Below are positions 1-10,788 of a stretch of 64,000 nt of DNA, in pieces. Under the pieces are notes generated by a model that saw only the letters and a list, made by a program, of their open reading frames with translations, ran no database searches and was not told the origin of the DNA. Source of the stretch: Limnoperna fortunei (taxonomy: Eukaryota > Mollusca > Bivalvia > Mytilida > Modiolidae); contig OX104117.1 in assembly GCA_944474755.1 (NCBI GenBank), positions 73,942,926-74,006,925 on the forward strand. The letters run 5' to 3'. The position numbers and the translations under genes were made by a program. Position 1 is the stretch's first letter. Each line of letters opens with the position of its first letter.

Positions 1-651
1 AATCAATGCGACGATAACGATGAAAAAGTAATTATAGTGTCTTTAAAAACAATTAAAACGTACAAACTATACATTTAAAGCTGAAGCGATTAGTTTTTTT
101 TTCAATGTCAGCTTATATTAAGTTCTTGTCATTCAGTCAGATGTCACGCGACCTCGATTTGTAATTAATAATGTAATGACTGTTTAAGTTCTAATGGTCT
201 ATAGTTATTTGTCTGATGCTTTTTGTGACTCTTAGTAAAGGGCAAAAGCCATTTTTGCTAAAATCGACGTTTTGTGGTAAAATGAAATCCCGGGTGGCAG
301 CAAACATTAAAAATCAGTATTTCGCATTGGAATTTACAAACAGTATGTATACACCATCCAAACAAAACTGACTAACAGAAGTCAACTCCTAGAATACTAA
401 AACGTGCGGGACATGTCTGTGGGGGCGGTGGTTGAAGTTTTCACCAAGGAGAGAACCAATAGAAAGCTCCAATACTAAACTAATGGTTTTACGTTGTTCG
501 AACCTCAAAATCAAGATATAAAGTGCTATTAAATTACCAGTTGACGTATGGCATCCACAAAACGGGTCTAATATAAAACACATTTTATTTTAAGGACATA
601 TATCATATTCTAACTTGTTTACCCACATTTATAGGAGTATATATATACATT
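1..651. other. AT-rich unique DNA, no gene seen
   Basis: No reading frame here has protein-like composition and no splice-flanked exon stands out. It is the left edge of the window, so it may be intergenic or a 5' intron of the CARD gene. Confidence 0.5.
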
Positions 652-805
652 ACATACATTATGTGTAGGTACAACTACCTGTATCACGTCGAGACAGTTG
701 TGTACATTCGTATCACTACGAGACGCGCAGCGTCGAGTTGTGATGCGGAATGTATGCAACTGTCGAGACGTGATGGATGTTGTTGTACCTACACATAATG
801 TATGT
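652..805. repeat. Foldback (hairpin) element
   Basis: The first 24 bases (from ACATACATTATGTGTAGG) reappear as an exact reverse complement ending at 805. The inner arms also pair with a few mismatches (CACGTCGAGACAGTTG against CAACTGTCGAGACGTG). The whole segment could fold into one hairpin of about 75 bp. It has no coding capacity and is consistent with a foldback or MITE-type element. Confidence 0.75.
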
Positions 806-1140
806 AATAAGTTTATCTAAAATTAAGAAGTATACAAAGAGCAGAACAAAACTAAATGTTTACAATTTAATATTTAACATTCAACGAAGCATTTGTTTAT
901 AAAATATAGCCCCTAACGTGACACGCATTATGACGTCATATTTCATTCATAGAATGAAAGTCATTCAACGAATCATTGGTTATACCATTCATTGTGACGT
1001 CAAGAAGTAGTTCCGACAAAAGTACATCTTGTATCACATATATAGATGATACAGGGTTTTTTATCACACAGCTTGTATCAATCGATATTTTTTCAGATTT
1101 TGACTAAATACATACTTAATTTTAGATAAATAAGCATATA
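806..1140. repeat. MITE-like segment with short inverted ends
   Basis: The left end contains TTATCTAAAATTAAG and the right end contains its reverse complement CTTAATTTTAGATAA, about 290 bp apart. Inside, an 'attcaacga..cat' block followed by TGACGTCA-like sequence occurs twice (about 879-945 and 960-1005). There is no reading frame. Confidence 0.45.
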
Positions 1141-1634
1141 TATTTTCAAGAATTCTTCCATTAAACATATATTATACATGTGTAAAACAATCTACTTTTT
1201 TCAAGGTTATTACTAAGTTGAACTACTTTTAGTTCAATTTTAGTAAGTTGATAACAGAAACGAAAATTAAATAGATATGTAAAACAATGACTAAATCAAG
1301 TAAATGTAACGACAATTTATATCATATTATCCGTCTGTAATTATAGGCTTTTGTTCTGTGCTTTCAAACTTACCGAAGCAAATACACAATGTTGCAGTTC
1401 AAAGATTTCTTTTTCAGTTGACGTAATCACTCATATTTGGTCTTGATTTAGCAATGTGCTGGGTTTTTATAAATGAATTGACAAAATGTAATTTATTTTA
1501 TTTATTTTAATTATTTCTTGTTTGGATCATTGTACTTACAACAAGGTAAGAAAAGAATAATATTATTCATTAAAAACTGCTGATAGTAAATATAACGTAT
1601 ACAAATTTTATTTAATTATTTGTGCGTATGGCCA
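1141..1634. other. AT-rich unique DNA, no gene seen
   Basis: Low-complexity AT-rich sequence. Nothing is supported here. Confidence 0.4.
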
Positions 1635-1822
1635 TACACTGGAATTTCGGCGATTTTTCTTCAATCAGCAATGTAAACAATGAACCCAAGGCTAAATTAC
1701 TTTTAAAATATACTGCATTTATTGCTCTAACCAAATGACTCCTAAATAATAAAATACAGAGGGTTTCAACGAAATTAACGTTTGTTAAAGCGACCCATTT
1801 TCATCGCCGAAATTCATGTGTA
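1635..1822. mobile_element. Short TIR element (MITE), copy 1
   Basis: The left end reads ACTGGAATTTCGGCGAT and the right end ATCGCCGAAATTCATGTG, an imperfect terminal inverted repeat enclosing about 150 bp without coding capacity. A diverged relative lies at 43755-43985; both share 'tcagcaatgt.aacaa' and a '.ttcaac.aa.taac' stretch near the right end. This suggests a small non-autonomous DNA transposon family. Confidence 0.5.
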
Positions 1823-2108
1823 CTAGTATATGTAAAATTTAATAAATAAAATTACACATTATGAACAATAAATACAGCAACCAAAATACAAATACAATAT
1901 GTTTATTAACCAATATGGTGACCAGTGGAGACACTGATATATACAACACTTACAGGACTATTCTTGCAAACCAACATATCAACCAACTACAAGGCTGCAT
2001 AATAACACTCGGTCTTGATCATCTTGATCATTTTCTTGCGACAATTGGTAGATGCATTCTGAAAAAAAAATTACATTTCATTGTATGTTAATTTTTTCAG
2101 GAACAGAC

Positions 2109-2391
2109 ATGACTTCGAAATACAGTACAGTATGCATTACAAAAAACATCGTTTTTATAAAGGAAAACATTGCGTCTGTGGACAGAGTTTTAGATATTTT
2201 GCTGGAAAATGACGTCATTCAGATGACCGAAAGAGAGGACATTGTGTCTAAAATTCCGGGCGAGCGGGTTCATACAATGATCGATATGGTTCTGAAGCGG
2301 CGAGCACAACAAACATTCATTGACGCATTGAGAAAAACGGGTCAAAATATCATCGTCGACAGAATCTTATCTACACAAAAGGATGTCTCAG
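2109..2391 (+). CDS. CARD gene exon 1 (CARD domain)
   Basis: It is preceded by a good acceptor (pyrimidine tract and CAG at 2098-2100) and starts at the first in-frame ATG downstream. It ends TCAG|GTAAGA. It encodes 94 codons plus one base. The helix pattern NIVFIKENI, RVLDILLENDVI, EREDIVSKI, VHTMIDMVLKR, TFIDALRKTG and VDRIL follows the six-helix CARD pattern, including the glycine near the end of helix 5. The longer frame that starts at 2052 runs through the acceptor and is not used. Confidence 0.75.
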
Positions 2392-2788
2392 GTAAGAACT
2401 TGTCCCCCTATACTGTATAAGGCCCTCCCCTTCATATAATGAAATCTTAAGTTGATTAAAAATCAACTTTAGTTAGGGAGTAATTAAGTAATTGAGTAAG
2501 CTTTGTACCAAAGATCAACTGAAGGTAGATGGCCTATTTGTGTGAACAGACCATTTTGTGAAAAGTAATAAAATAAAATGCACATGCACAAAATAGGCTA
2601 TTTTGAACACTGCATGAAAGACAACACAAATCCTAATTAACACTGGAAGGAGAGGATACTGATCAGTGACTTCAGTCAACTAAACTTATATTACAAACAT
2701 TTCAAACTTATAAAACTTGATAACTGTGTTTTTAAATACCTGTATTGCATTTGCATAAAAGAATAACTATCGTTGTTTTGGTTTTCAG

Positions 2789-2817
2789 GCCAAATTCGAG
2801 AACCCAAACCACACACG
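2789..2817 (+). CDS. CARD gene exon 2 (29-bp microexon)
   Basis: It is bounded by TTTTCAG (acceptor) and ACG|GTAAGT (donor). It supplies two bases to complete a glycine codon and then nine codons (QIREPKPHT). It is a short linker between the CARD and the coiled coils. Phase in and phase out both fit the neighbouring exons. Confidence 0.65.
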
Positions 2818-3482
2818 GTAAGTCTTGACAGAGACATAAAATATAGTGTTATTAACTAGCCGATTGTGCATTGGCCCTAATGTTAATTCGAGGTCCCGAG
2901 ACACGTAGGGTCAATACAAGAATTAAAACAGAATCGGCCAGTTCACAGCACTTTTACAAAAGAATCTAAACAGTCCGAATGTGATCTGTATTATTGGCTT
3001 GTCTATACCGCTGGTCCGTATGGAAATCAATGTTGACCTCTGCAGGGTAATATGACTGCCGGTCATGCGGATCGAAAGGAAGAAGTTATTAACCATGTAG
3101 CATTTTAATTAAGTTAATATGATATTTATGTATTTAATAATACATTATAGTTTTTTATGCACGTTAAAAATGAAATATCCAGGAAACAAGAAACCGGTGT
3201 ATATCGACGTTTACAGACGTCTTACTACAAGATTCGACAGGTTACCTTGATTTGATTGCTCTTTGCTACAATTTAAGCGATTACGGCAAACAATATTTCG
3301 TTTTTGTTTGTTTTCAAACATTCACGCGCGAAACTATGAGAACCGAAATCGCAATACTTCTGCATAATTTTGTCATTCCAAATACTGTACTGTATTTGCA
3401 TCTAAATATGTGTTGGATATTTTTATGGGCTTTCGTCCTTTAAAAGAATAATGTCTTAATTGGTCTACTATTTTTTTTCTAG

Positions 3483-4250
3483 ATTTCTCTGCTCTCACCA
3501 AAAATTGCAGCATACGCACCAATGCATCGTGAGCGTACAACCACGTGGCAACAACAAAAGGAACAACTTAACGATAGACGATCGCATGACGAAGCTAATA
3601 AACGATATATTGAAAATTTGCTGGAGACAAAGCGTCAAAACGATGCTAAAATAAAACACCTCGAGAATGAAATGGAAAGGGTCAGGAAATCAGAGAAAAA
3701 GAAGTATAAACAATTAGAAAAAGAACACAAAGAACTGACAAAGGAAAATAACGATCTTAAAGCAAAGGTTGAAGATCTGACGAACAAACTAGCTGCTCGA
3801 GATACTATGAGTAAGGCGTCCACGAGCAATATAGGGCAGGACGAAGTGGATTCTCCAGTGAAAAGAACCGAGAATGATTTCTTAGAGCTGAAAAAATCGC
3901 AGGAGAATTTCGAAAATAGATTGATGAAAGAAATGGCGAAGGGACAGCAACAACTTTTGAAAGTAGTCGAAGCGCTAACTCAAAAGAATGGTGTGCAAGA
4001 AAAAAAGATAGCAGAAGCTACAGCCAAACTAGATACTGCAACTGCAAAACTGGATGCGGTTTATCAAAGACTTGATAGTCGACTAGAAGCAAAAGAAAAC
4101 CGCAAGTCAACAGGAAAATCGTCCTTACGGTCCAGTGACTCGATGCTTCCTCCCCTGAGTGAATCGAATAAGCTTGGTAAAACAATATCGGCTTCAATGG
4201 CGCGGCAGGAATCATTTATTTTTGATGTTGGAATCCCTCCGAAAAAGTAG
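3483..4250 (+). CDS. CARD gene exon 3 (coiled coils, stop)
   Basis: The acceptor TTTTTTTTCTAG ends at 3482. The frame opens ISLLSPKIAAYAPM and runs 255 codons to TAG. The first coiled coil is dense in Lys, Glu and Asn with leucines at heptad positions (for example KQLEKEHKELTKENNDLKAK). The second holds the duplicated turn TAKLDTATAKLDAV. The Ser-rich tail (SSLRSSDSMLPPLSES) could be phosphorylated; that is inference. Confidence 0.8.
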   Translation: MSLLSPKIAAYAPMHRERTTTWQQQKEQLNDRRSHDEANKRYIENLLETKRQNDAKIKHLENEMERVRKSEKKKYKQLEKEHKELTKENNDLKAKVEDLTNKLAARDTMSKASTSNIGQDEVDSPVKRTENDFLELKKSQENFENRLMKEMAKGQQQLLKVVEALTQKNGVQEKKIAEATAKLDTATAKLDAVYQRLDSRLEAKENRKSTGKSSLRSSDSMLPPLSESNKLGKTISASMARQESFIFDVGIPPKK

Positions 4251-4356
4251 CGTGCATCGCAAACTACATCCAAGGGCCATGTTTTTTCTTGCCTGGAAAT
4301 CATTTTGTTAAAGTATTTGCACAAAGTATGCGTTTGTTACCTTCATTGAGTGTTTA

Positions 4357-4362
4357 AATTAA
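4357..4362 (+). terminator. Possible poly(A) signal of the CARD gene
   Basis: ATTAAA, the commonest variant of AATAAA, lies about 107 bases after the stop codon in an AT-rich stretch. It is only a motif match. Confidence 0.25.
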
Positions 4363-4418
4363 AAGTTTTTAACAGAGAATACTTATTTGTATATTTTGTA
4401 GCGTAATTAAGCTTTGTC

Positions 4419-4545
4419 AATTGATAGTCAGCTACCAGTTGTTAATTGATAGGCAGCTACCAGTTGTTAATTGATAGCCAGCTACCAGTTGTTAATTGAT
4501 AGGCAGCTACCAGTTGTTAATTGATAGCCAGCTACCAGTTGTCAA
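4419..4545 (+). repeat. 25-bp minisatellite, about 5 copies
   Basis: The unit TTGATAGGCAGCTACCAG plus GTTGTTAA recurs every 25 bases, with alternating G, C or T at one position (GATAGKCAGC). It lies just 3' of the CARD gene. Confidence 0.85.
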
Positions 4546-4769
4546 TTTGTGTTTCATTGGAAATCAAAGATAGCAGCCACAGATGATTCTATGGGGAATA
4601 CGTACACGTAAATTCTCTAAACCTGGAGTATAGATATAGATACTACAAACTAATATAACCAATGCAGTTCAGCCGGCCTCAGCTACTGCGTAGTACGATT
4701 GTTATATATTAATGACCATCAGGTTGTAAGTTCGATTCTGCCTTCGATCAAAGTTTCTTGACTTCAAAT

Positions 4770-7125
4770 ATTATCTACAATAGATTGACAGGTTTCCTAT
4801 TGTAGTCTGACAAGGATTGGAAGGTTTTCTAGGGAAAACTGACATGTTTCATAGTGAAGGTTTACAAGGACTAACAGGTTTCCTAGTGAAGGTTTACAAG
4901 GACTGACAGGTTTCCTAGTGAAGGTTTACAAGGACTGACAGGTTTCCTAGTGAATGCTGACAAGGACTGACAGGTTTCCTAGTGAATGCTGACAAGGACT
5001 GACAGGTTTCCTAGTGAATGCTGACAAGGATTGACAGGTTTCCTAGTGAAGGCTGACAAGGATTGACAGGTTTCTTAGTGAAGGTTTACAAGGACTGACA
5101 GGTTTCCTAGTGAAGGCTGACAAGGATTGACAGGTTTCCTAATGAAGGCTGACAAGGATTGACAGGTTTCCTAGTGAAGGTTTACAAGGACTGACAGGTT
5201 TTCTAGTGAAGGTTTACAAGGACTGACAGGTTTCCTAGTGAAGGCTGACACGGTTTGACAGGTTTCGCAGTGAAGGCTGACAAGGATTCACAAGTTTCCG
5301 GATGAAGGCTGACATGATTTGACAGGTTTCCTAGTGTAGTCTGACAAGGATTGGAAGGTTTTCTAGGGAAAACTGACAGGTTTCCGGATGAAAGCATATC
5401 AGGTTGACAGGTTTCCAAGTGAAGGCTGACCAGGTTTAACATGTTTCCTAAAGAAGGCTGACAAGGTTTGACAGGTTTCCTAATTAAATTCGGACCTAGA
5501 TTGACAGGTTTCCTGGTGAAGGCTCACAAGGATTGACAGGTTTTCTAGTGAAGGTTTACAAGGACTGACATGTTTCCGGATGAAAGCATATAAGGTTGAC
5601 AGGTTTCCAAGTGAAGGCTGACCAGGTTTAACATGTTTCCTAAAGAAGGCTGACAAGGTTTGATAGGTTTCCTAATGAATTGCTGGAGGCTGACAAGGAT
5701 TGACAAGTTTCTCAGTGAAGGTTGACAAGGACTGACAAATTTCCTAGTAAAGACTGACAAGGATTGACAGGTTTCCTACTGAAGGCTGACAAAGACTGAC
5801 AGGTTTCCAAGTGAAGGCTGACAAGGATTGACAGGTTTCCTGATGGAGGCTGACATGTTTATTGATGTAGGCTAATAAGAACTGACATGGTTCCTAGAAA
5901 AGGCTTACAAGGACTGACAGGTTTCTTGACGGAGGCTGACAAGGATTGACAGGTTTCAAAGTAAAGGCTGACGAGGATTGACAGGTTTCTTGACGGAGGC
6001 TGACACGGATTTACAGGTTTCTTGGTGAATGCTGACAAGGACTGACAGGTTTCCTCGTGAAGGCTGACAAGGATTGACACGTTTCCTAGTGAAGGCTGAC
6101 AAGGACTGACAGGTTTCCTCGTGAAGGTTGACAAGGATTGACAGGTTTCCTAGTGAAGGTTGACAAGGACTGACAGGTTTCCAGGTGAAGGTCTGACAAG
6201 GACTGGCAGGTTTCTAGGTGAAGGTCTGACAAGAATTGACAGGTTTCTTGGTGACGGTTGACAAGGAATGACAGGACAGGTTTCCTTGTGAAGCCAGAGA
6301 AGAATTTACAAGCTTTTCTAGTAAAAGTTGCCAAGGAATGACAGGTTTCCTAGTAAAGGATGATAAGGTTTGACATGTTTCGCAGTGAAGGCTGACAAGG
6401 AATGACAGGTTTCTGGATGAAGGCTGACAAGGTTTGTCATGTTTCCTAATGTAGGCTAACAAGGTTTAACAGGTTTCCTAGTGAAGACTGACTAGGATTG
6501 ACAGGTTTCGCAGTGAAGGTTTACAAGGATTGACAGGTTTCCTAATGAAGGCAGGCAAGGATTGATAAGTTTTTCCAGTAAAGGCTGACATGGACTCACA
6601 TGTTTCCCAATGAAGGCTGATTGATAAGGATTGACAGGTTTTCTAGTGAAGGTTTACAAGGACTGACAGGTTTCCGGATGAAAGCAGACAAGGCTGACAG
6701 GTTTCCAGCTGAAGGCAGACAAGGATGGACAGGTTTCCCAATTAGGGCTGATAAGGACTGACAGGTTTCTGGTGAAGGCTGACAAGGACTGACAGGTTTC
6801 CCAATGAAGGCTGATAAGGACTGACATGTTTCCAAGTAAAGGTTGACAAGGACTGACAGGTTTCCCAATGAAGGCTGATAAGGACTGACATGTTTCCAAG
6901 TGAAGGTTGACACGGACTGACAGGTTTCCCAATGAAGGCTGATAAGGACTGACAGGTTTCCGATGAAGGCTTAAAGGACTGACAGGTTTCCTAATGAAGG
7001 CAGACAAGGATTAATAAGTTTTTCCAGTAAAGGCTGACATGGACTGACATGTTTCCCAATGAAGGCTGATAAGGATTGACAGATTTCCTAGTGACGGCTG
7101 ACAAGGAATGACAAGTTTCTTAGTG
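4770..7125 (+). repeat. 32-bp degenerate minisatellite, about 70 copies
   Basis: The unit is GACAGGTTTCCTAGTGAAGG followed by CTGACAAGGATT. Copies differ at many positions and vary slightly in length, so frames read through it are broken; minus-strand frames of 70-117 codons here are repeat artefacts. The degeneracy suggests an older array than its neighbours. Confidence 0.9.
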
Positions 7126-7499
7126 AAGTTTATGGTGTTTTCCCTTGGTAATCACTCTTTCATCCCTCGAGGATTGAGGTATTGTAGCTAGTTTCATTCC
7201 TAAATAAAAACTGCATGTCATAATATAGCTGGAAAATGGCTGATAGGTAAACTAGAAAACTCACTATAGTTCAAAGTAGGACCCAAATTCGGAAATACAC
7301 AACTTTAGGCCCGTGTTTTTCAGAATGTAATGACAACTTGCCTGAACGATCACAGGTGGTGGTCCTTTGCCAAGTTGATAATTTTGGTGCTGATATGTCC
7401 ATGCCGAAATTATTTTTCATAGACCTACAGGAAACACATGCCAGCTAGGAAATGGATTGTTAACTGTTTATGTGATCATAATAATATAGTCTTTTACTA
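7126..7499. other. Unique spacer, no gene seen
   Basis: Non-repetitive sequence between two arrays, without a supported reading frame or RNA. Confidence 0.4.
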
Positions 7500-7925
7500 G
7501 GACCATAGTGGGTGGGTTCTGAGCTCCAGAGCTATACACGTCCCTACCCAATGCTCTTAGGACCATAGTGGGTGGGTTCCGAGCTCCAGAGCTATACACG
7601 TCCCTACCCAATGCTCTTAGGACCATAGTGGGTGGGTTCCGAGCTCCAGAGCTATACACGTCCCTACCCAATGCTCTTAGGACCATAGTGGGTGGGTTCC
7701 GAGCTCCAGAGCTATACACGTCCCTACCCAATGCTCTTAGGACCATAGTGGGTGGGTTCCGAGCTCAAGCCAGAGCTATACACGTCCCTACCCAATGCTC
7801 TTAGGACCATAGTGGGTGGGTTCCGAGCTCCAGAGCTATACACGTCCCTACCCAATGCTCTTAGGACCATAGTGGGTGGGTTCTGAGCTCAACCCAGAGC
7901 TATACACGTCCCTACCCAATGCTCT
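7500..7925 (+). repeat. 60-bp minisatellite, 7 near-identical copies
   Basis: The unit begins GACCATAGTGGGTGGGTTC and ends CCCTACCCAATGCTCTTAG. Copies 5 and 7 carry small insertions after GAGCTC. Because 60 is a multiple of three, two frames stay open through it, but nothing else suggests coding. Confidence 0.93.
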
Positions 7926-8202
7926 TTACTTTTTCCAGTTGTAGTCAAAAAACGTTTTCTTGTCAATTGATCCTTTTTCCCATTGTTTTATTATTTGCAA
8001 TCTTGTCATAAATATAGCTACAATATTGCTTACTAGATGTAAAATACAATCAATCAATCAATCCATTAAATAGTCTGTCTTAAAGATGGATACATCCTAA
8101 AGGCAAAAAATGCAGAAAACTAAATAAATTGGTGACATTCTGTTACATGTTTGTCATTTTGACGTTGATTTAAGTTGCTTTATATTTCACAAATAATCTC
8201 GA

Positions 8203-9290
8203 AGAGCCGTTACAGGCTCCGGGGAGCGCCATATTAAATAATACAACAAATAGCCATTACAGGCTCCAGGGAGCACCTGATAAAATAATACAACAAATAG
8301 CCGTTACAGGCTCCAGGGAGCGCCTGATACAATAATACAACAAATAACCATTACAGGCTCCAGGGAGCGCCTGATACAATAATACAACAAATAACCATTA
8401 CAGGCTCCAGGGAGCACCTGATAAAATAATACAACAAATAGCCATTACAGGCTCCAGGGAGCACCTGATACAATAATACAACAAATAGCCATTACAGGCT
8501 CCAGGGAGCACCTGATAAAATAATACAACAAATAGCCGTTACAGGCTCTAGGGAGCGCCTGATACAATAATACAACAAATAGCCATTACAGGCTCTAGGG
8601 AGCACCTGATACAATAATACAACAAATAGCCGTTACAGGCTCCAGGGAGCGCCTGATACAATAATACAACAAATAGCCGTTACAGGCTCCAGGGAGCGCC
8701 TGATACAATAATACAACAAATAGCCATTACAGGCTCCAGGGAGCGCCTGATAAAATAATACAACAAATAGCCATTACAGGCTCCAGGGAGCGCCTGATAC
8801 AATAATACAACAAATAACCATTACAGGCTCCAGGGAGCGCCTGATACAATAATACAACAAATAGCCATTACAGGCTCCAGGGAGCGCCTGATACAATAAT
8901 ACAACAAATAGCCATTACAGGCTCCAGGGAGCGCCTGATACAATAATACAACAAATAGCCATTACAGGCTCCAGGGAGCGCCTGATACAATAATACAACA
9001 AATAGCCATTACAGGCTCCAGGGAGCGCCTGATACAATAATACAACAAATAGCCATTACAGGCTCCAGGGAGCACCTTATAAAATAATACAACAAATAGC
9101 CATTACAGGCTCCAGGGAGCGCCTGATACAATAATACAACAAATAGCCATTACAGGCTCCAGGGAGCGCCTGATACAATAATACAACAAATAGCCATTAC
9201 AGGCTCCAGGGAGCGCCTGATACAATAATACAACAAATAGCCATTACAGGCTCCAGGGAGCGCCTGATACAATAATACAACAAATAGCTA
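8203..9290 (+). repeat. 47-bp minisatellite, about 23 copies
   Basis: The unit is AGCCATTACAGGCTCCAGGG then AGCGCCTGATACAATAATAC and AACAAAT. Variation is limited to a few positions (CCATT/CCGTT, GCG/GCA, ACAAT/AAAAT), so recent homogenisation is likely. Confidence 0.93.
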
Positions 9291-9552
9291 ATTCATTGCA
9301 ACTGAACACAGATTTTTCTGAATATTACAACAATATGTTATTCATATTTTATTTGTAAATATAAATCTAAAAATCAAGTCATGATAATAATAAAAATATA
9401 ATGTTGTCATACTTAGTTTGCAGTACCAGTCTTAGAACCATGCTATAGCTAATACATGGATAAAATATACAGAGTATATAGATATAGGACTATAATATTT
9501 TTATTTTGTATTATTAAAAAAATTAGGTTAAAAATCAATATGATTTATAATA

Positions 9553-9727
9553 TGTACCAATCTCATACAAGGATGGTATAAATTCTATACCAATCTCATA
9601 CAAGGATGGTATAAATTCTATACCAATCTCATACAAGGATGGTATAAATTCTATATAACAATCTCATACAAGGATGGTATAAATCCTATACCAGTCTCAT
9701 ACAAGGATGGTATAAATTCTATACAAC
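9553..9727 (+). repeat. 33-bp minisatellite, about 5 copies
   Basis: The unit is ACCAATCTCATACAAGGATG then GTATAAATTCTAT. The fourth copy has lost part of the unit ends. Confidence 0.85.
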
Positions 9728-10788
9728 AAACATTGATAAAGTGTTCAGGAAGTTTGCAGTAAATAGCACTAATAATGTAAAAGGAAATGTCTAATACTCT
9801 AATTTTAGCGTTATATTCAAACTGCTTGACCGTTGTGGAAAAAATAGTTCTCGTCACTAGTGAAAATGTGGTTCTCAGCAGTTGATTAGTTTAAAATAAT
9901 GTCATAATAAAAACTAATGACGTCATAAACACAAACAAAGTTACCGCATATTCAAGTCAAAAATGGGGTTGGGAGAATTGGTACTTCATTTTGCAAATGT
10001 ACTACTTTTTAAAATTAGAGAAACAGAATCTTACATCAGTATTCTTGTTTTACGGTTATTATGGTATCAATTAGAATAACCAGGGGAATGATTTTTACTG
10101 TTTAAATGTTCTAGATATTCTTGTGTTATTGTTATTATTGCCAAAATTATGTAGAGGCTCGGCTTCCAAGCTTTTGACTAGCTATGCCACTGGTTAATCT
10201 GATTATTTTGATTGAAGTATTTTTGGTTTAAAAATAAAACAACACTATAATTACCCCCACTTCGAAGAATTATACAATTTTCGTAGCAGTTTTCTCAGCA
10301 ACTACTTATCACTTGGAAGTACTGATATCAGGTCTGTCGCATATCTACTTCCTGTTTACCGACTTAGTCAATTCAGTTATATGAATAGCAGGGTATACTT
10401 AGCCAGCAGTAGCTCACAGGTTCCTAGTTTTCAATGACAAAATTGCATAAAACTATGAAAATATCGTAATGTCTGTGTAATAATACACATGTATGTGTAG
10501 CAATCTTGAAAAATGTTAACAGTGCATGTATTAAAGTTCCTACTAGTATTTATTTATAAAATAAAAGTGCGTAGTAAATAAAATATTATGTCAAAAATGT
10601 TTAATAAGACATAAGTATTATGCCATTATACACAATATATGACATATTTCATAAATATATTAACCCGTGTTTGGAATCTGAAAATGACTAAAAACTGTCT
10701 GATTGTCACATTATATGACAAGTGTTTAGACCTAAAAACAGTCTGTACACTTGTCAAGTACATGTACCATTAATAATGAAGCAATTTA
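9728..10788. other. AT-rich unique DNA, no gene seen
   Basis: About 1 kb between two arrays with no supported exon, RNA or transposon end. Confidence 0.4.

Larger units (their letters stand above)
2109..4250 (+). other. Gene model: CARD and coiled-coil protein (359 aa)
   Basis: Exons 2109-2391, 2789-2817 and 3483-4250 join in phase to give a complete 359-residue frame. Residues about 11-88 form a CARD-like death-fold domain, an adaptor module that pairs with other CARDs in apoptosis and innate-immune signalling. Residues about 128-211 and 237-309 are charged, heptad-like coiled coils that suggest oligomerisation. The tail (310-359) is rich in serine, lysine and arginine. CARD followed by coiled coil recalls the CARD9/CARD11 layout, but I see no PDZ, SH3 or guanylate-kinase part, so orthology is not claimed. 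No signal peptide or membrane segment is visible, so it is probably cytosolic. The start ATG lies 8 bases after an acceptor, which implies an upstream 5' UTR exon; an upstream coding exon is not excluded. Confidence 0.75.
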
